Source: Candidatus Neomicrothrix sp. UBA4742 (GTDB lineage: Bacteria > Actinomycetota > Acidimicrobiia > Acidimicrobiales > Acidimicrobilacustridaceae). Taken from it: a stretch of DNA of 7,622 nt. The notes under the pieces were generated by a model. The model was given only the letters and a program-made list of their open reading frames with translations. It was not told the origin of the DNA and ran no database searches. The stretch is from assembly GCA_002403895.1 (NCBI GenBank), contig DHIQ01000244.1, positions 2,852 to 10,473 on the forward strand, given 5' to 3'. Below, piece after piece: positions 6,074-7,622 of the stretch (within the stretch, counting starts at the first letter, position 1; each line of letters starts with the position of its first letter). Made by a program: the position numbers and the translations under genes.

Positions 6074-6080
6074 TACATTA
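6074..6080. promoter_or_regulatory. Ambiguous -10-like box in the lipoprotein/surface-protein divergent region
   Basis: TACATT on the plus strand (6074-6079) overlaps TAATGT on the minus strand (6075-6080). Either could serve as a -10 box, for the surface protein to the right or the lipoprotein to the left. No -35 element is clear for either direction. The 140-base gap must hold promoters for both genes. Confidence 0.25.
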
Positions 6081-6143
6081 CGGCCGATTCGGGCAGGGGC
6101 AGCTCGACGAAGATTCTCCGACCACGTCAAGAGGGACTCTGCT

Positions 6144-7622
6144 ATGCCCGACCACCCCGCGGATGCACCGCCTGAGCCGAAGCCACCGATGCGGCGCCGG
6201 TTCATCCGGGCCGCGCTCCCGGAGGGGTCGCGCCGGTCCCGGCTGAGCCGCTGGGTCGGTGCCCCCGGCTCCCCGCGTCGGGTGGTGGCGCTGGTCGTGG
6301 CGGTGTCTCTCCTGCTCGGCCTGCTGGCTGCGGCCGGGATCGGCCAGACCTCCGCGGCGCAACCGGCGCTCGATGGCGGAGCCTGGCTGGGTTCGTCCAA
6401 CGGTTCGCTCGTCCACGCCAACGGGGTGTCGGCCCGCATCGACTGGACCACGTCGACTTCCGGCAGCGACTACCACGTGATCCAGAACCAGACCGGGGGG
6501 TTCATCGATCAGGGCAACGGACGATTCCTCACCATCGACGGCGCCGGCATGAAGGTGGGCAACGCCACCGAGATCGACGGCACCGATGTGGAGATCGACT
6601 CTGGTGGCTCCCACTCCTTCGTGGTGTATCGGGCCGACGGCATCATCCAGGAGGTCAACCCCACCACCCTCGATGCGGTCGGTGACGCCGTCGATCTGGG
6701 TAGCCCCATCGGCTCTGCCGGGGTCGATGCCCAGGGAACCCTGTACGCCGCCCTGAACAATTCCCGCCAGATCGCGGTGGTGAGCCACGATCGGCTCGAC
6801 AGTCTGATCGGAGACGGCTCCGATGCCGGAGCCCAGCTCGTCACGGTGGGCACGGCCGTCACCGCGGTCGACACCGCGGCGGGCGTCGTTTTGCTGCTGC
6901 ACGGCGGCGAGGTCAGCCACAGCATCGACCTCGGGCTGCCCTCGGGCACCCAGCTGGCCCTCCCCACGTTCGAGTCGGGCTCGACGCTGTGGATCACCGA
7001 CGTGACCCATCGCCAACTCGTCGGGATCGGGATGGATGGCAACCGTTCCGAAACCGTCGACCTTCCCACCTCAGTGGGAGCGCCGAGCGCACCAGAGCCC
7101 GCCGGCGATCAGGTCTACCTGTTCGACAAGGCGACCGGCTCGCTGGCGACGATCGACACCGCCACCGGTTCGGCCCGCACGCAGAAACTGGTGGTCCCAA
7201 AAGCCAACACCGAGTTCTTCGGCAAGGACGGCCTCGTCTACCTGAACGACTTCGGCGGGCCGTCGGCCTTCGTGGCCAACGACCGCGGGGTCGTGTCACC
7301 GCTCGTCAAGTACGCCACCAACAAGCCCGTCCCCAAGCCGGTGGCCACGCCCAAGAAGGCGCCGGTCAAGAAGCTGACACCCAAGGTCAAGAAGAAGGCG
7401 GTTCGGCGTGCCCCGCGCGTGCTCAAAATCCATCCGCGCCCCAAGCCGAAGCCGAAACCCAAGCCTCTGCCCAAACCGAAGCCGAAGCCGACCACGACGA
7501 CAACGACCGTCCACCCGAACTCCACCACCACCACGAGCGACCCCGGCGACACCACCACCACCACCGACCCCAACTCGACGACGACCACCACCACCGACCC
7601 CAACTCCACCACCACCACCACC
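6144..7622 (+). CDS. Membrane-anchored surface protein with Lys/Pro stalk and Thr-rich repeats, C-terminus cut by window edge
   Basis: This reading frame stays open for 493 codons to the end of the window, so its C-terminus is missing. A Pro-rich, Arg-rich cytoplasmic N-terminus (about 1-46, many Arg at 17-46) is followed by one hydrophobic helix (47-68), giving either a signal anchor or a signal peptide ending near TSAAQ (69-73). Residues 75-390 form a Gly/Asp/Val-rich extracellular region with beta-propeller-like spacing, for example GVDAQGTLYAALNN (193-206) and LWITDVTHRQLVGIGMDG (282-299). Next come a basic Lys/Pro stalk (394-449) and Thr-rich repeats (450 onward) of the type DPNSTTTTT. 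The last two look like a cell-wall-spanning spacer and an O-glycosylation-prone linker leading to a further domain outside the window. The ATG follows GAGGG (6131-6135) with 8-base spacing. I do not recognise the family, and no enzyme motif is visible. Confidence 0.88.
   Translation, partial: MPDHPADAPPEPKPPMRRRFIRAALPEGSRRSRLSRWVGAPGSPRRVVALVVAVSLLLGLLAAAGIGQTSAAQPALDGGAWLGSSNGSLVHANGVSARIDWTTSTSGSDYHVIQNQTGGFIDQGNGRFLTIDGAGMKVGNATEIDGTDVEIDSGGSHSFVVYRADGIIQEVNPTTLDAVGDAVDLGSPIGSAGVDAQGTLYAALNNSRQIAVVSHDRLDSLIGDGSDAGAQLVTVGTAVTAVDTAAGVVLLLHGGEVSHSIDLGLPSGTQLALPTFESGSTLWITDVTHRQLVGIGMDGNRSETVDLPTSVGAPSAPEPAGDQVYLFDKATGSLATIDTATGSARTQKLVVPKANTEFFGKDGLVYLNDFGGPSAFVANDRGVVSPLVKYATNKPVPKPVATPKKAPVKKLTPKVKKKAVRRAPRVLKIHPRPKPKPKPKPLPKPKPKPTTTTTTVHPNSTTTTSDPGDTTTTTDPNSTTTTTTDPNSTTTTT
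7323..7490 (+). other. Lys/Pro-rich stalk segment of the surface protein
   Basis: Codons 394-449 encode a strongly basic low-complexity segment. It begins with Lys/Val/Pro/Ala mixtures (KKAPVKKLTPKVKKK), then becomes regular Lys-Pro dipeptides (KPKPKPKPKP). Such segments adopt extended structures and often span or bind the anionic cell wall; this role is inferred here. Confidence 0.6.
7491..7622 (+). repeat. ACC/ACG trinucleotide tract and 30-bp unit repeat encoding Thr-rich repeats
   Basis: The DNA is dominated by ACC and ACG codons. Within it, a 30-bp unit encoding DPNS plus six Thr starts at 7566, and a second copy starts at 7596 and reaches the window edge. Earlier degenerate units (HPNSTTTT, DPGDTTTTT) precede them. 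All units are multiples of three, so gain or loss of a unit would keep the frame. The tract continues beyond the window. Confidence 0.8.

Noticed and set aside
4270..6246. A 658-codon open frame on the plus strand opposite the exonuclease and lipoprotein genes
   Set aside because: It is antisense to two well-supported genes and runs through the intergenic region into the next gene's N-terminus. The composition (many His, Gly, Val, Arg) is typical of the reverse complement of GC-rich coding DNA.
7238..7621. A Val-rich open frame on the minus strand at the right edge
   Set aside because: It is the reverse complement of the Thr and Lys/Pro repeat codons of the surface protein (ACC becomes GGT/GTG/TGG). 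It has no independent support.
7491..7622. A CRISPR-like or mobile-element repeat
   Set aside because: The repeats have no unique spacers and keep a reading frame, so they are coding microsatellite repeats.

Overview
The window is high-GC chromosomal DNA with dense coding and intergenic gaps of at most about 140 bases. It looks like an actinobacterium, possibly of the Acidimicrobiia type. The reasons are a LigC-type ATP-dependent DNA ligase next to a stand-alone LigD-like polymerase (a pairing known from mycobacteria), strong GC bias in third codon positions, and several start codons only 6-8 bases after a TANNNT box, as expected of leaderless mRNAs. The class-level guess is inference. No mobile element, tRNA, rRNA or CRISPR array was seen.

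Layout: (1) 1-599, minus strand: N-terminal 199 residues of an acyl-CoA carboxylase beta subunit that runs off the left edge. (2) 662-1252, plus: LOG-family phosphoribohydrolase, divergent from (1). (3) 1301-2374, plus: DNA ligase C. (4) 2408-2770, minus: unknown three-helix membrane protein, convergent with ligC. (5) 2827-3846, minus: LigD-type primase-polymerase (Prim-PolC/PolD-like). (6) 3976-4224, plus: TatA, divergent from (5), with two palindromes in the shared promoter region. (7) 4237-5115, minus: 5'-3' exonuclease/flap nuclease, convergent with tatA. (8) 5119-6003, minus: lipoprotein with propeller-like repeats, 3 bases upstream of (7) and probably in its operon. (9) 6144-7622, plus: membrane-anchored extracellular protein with a Lys/Pro stalk and a Thr-rich repeat tail, running off the right edge.

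The functional core is a DNA repair neighbourhood. A polymerase for short gaps, an ATP-dependent ligase and a flap nuclease lie within about 3.8 kb, which would cover flap removal, gap filling and sealing in excision repair. No Ku gene is present, so base excision repair fits better than end joining. The right-hand part is a divergent pair of surface proteins that both look propeller-like. Nothing in the window is clearly an undescribed system. The least explained items are the membrane protein between ligC and the polymerase, the coupling of a lipoprotein to the nuclease, and the surface protein with its stalk and repeat tail.
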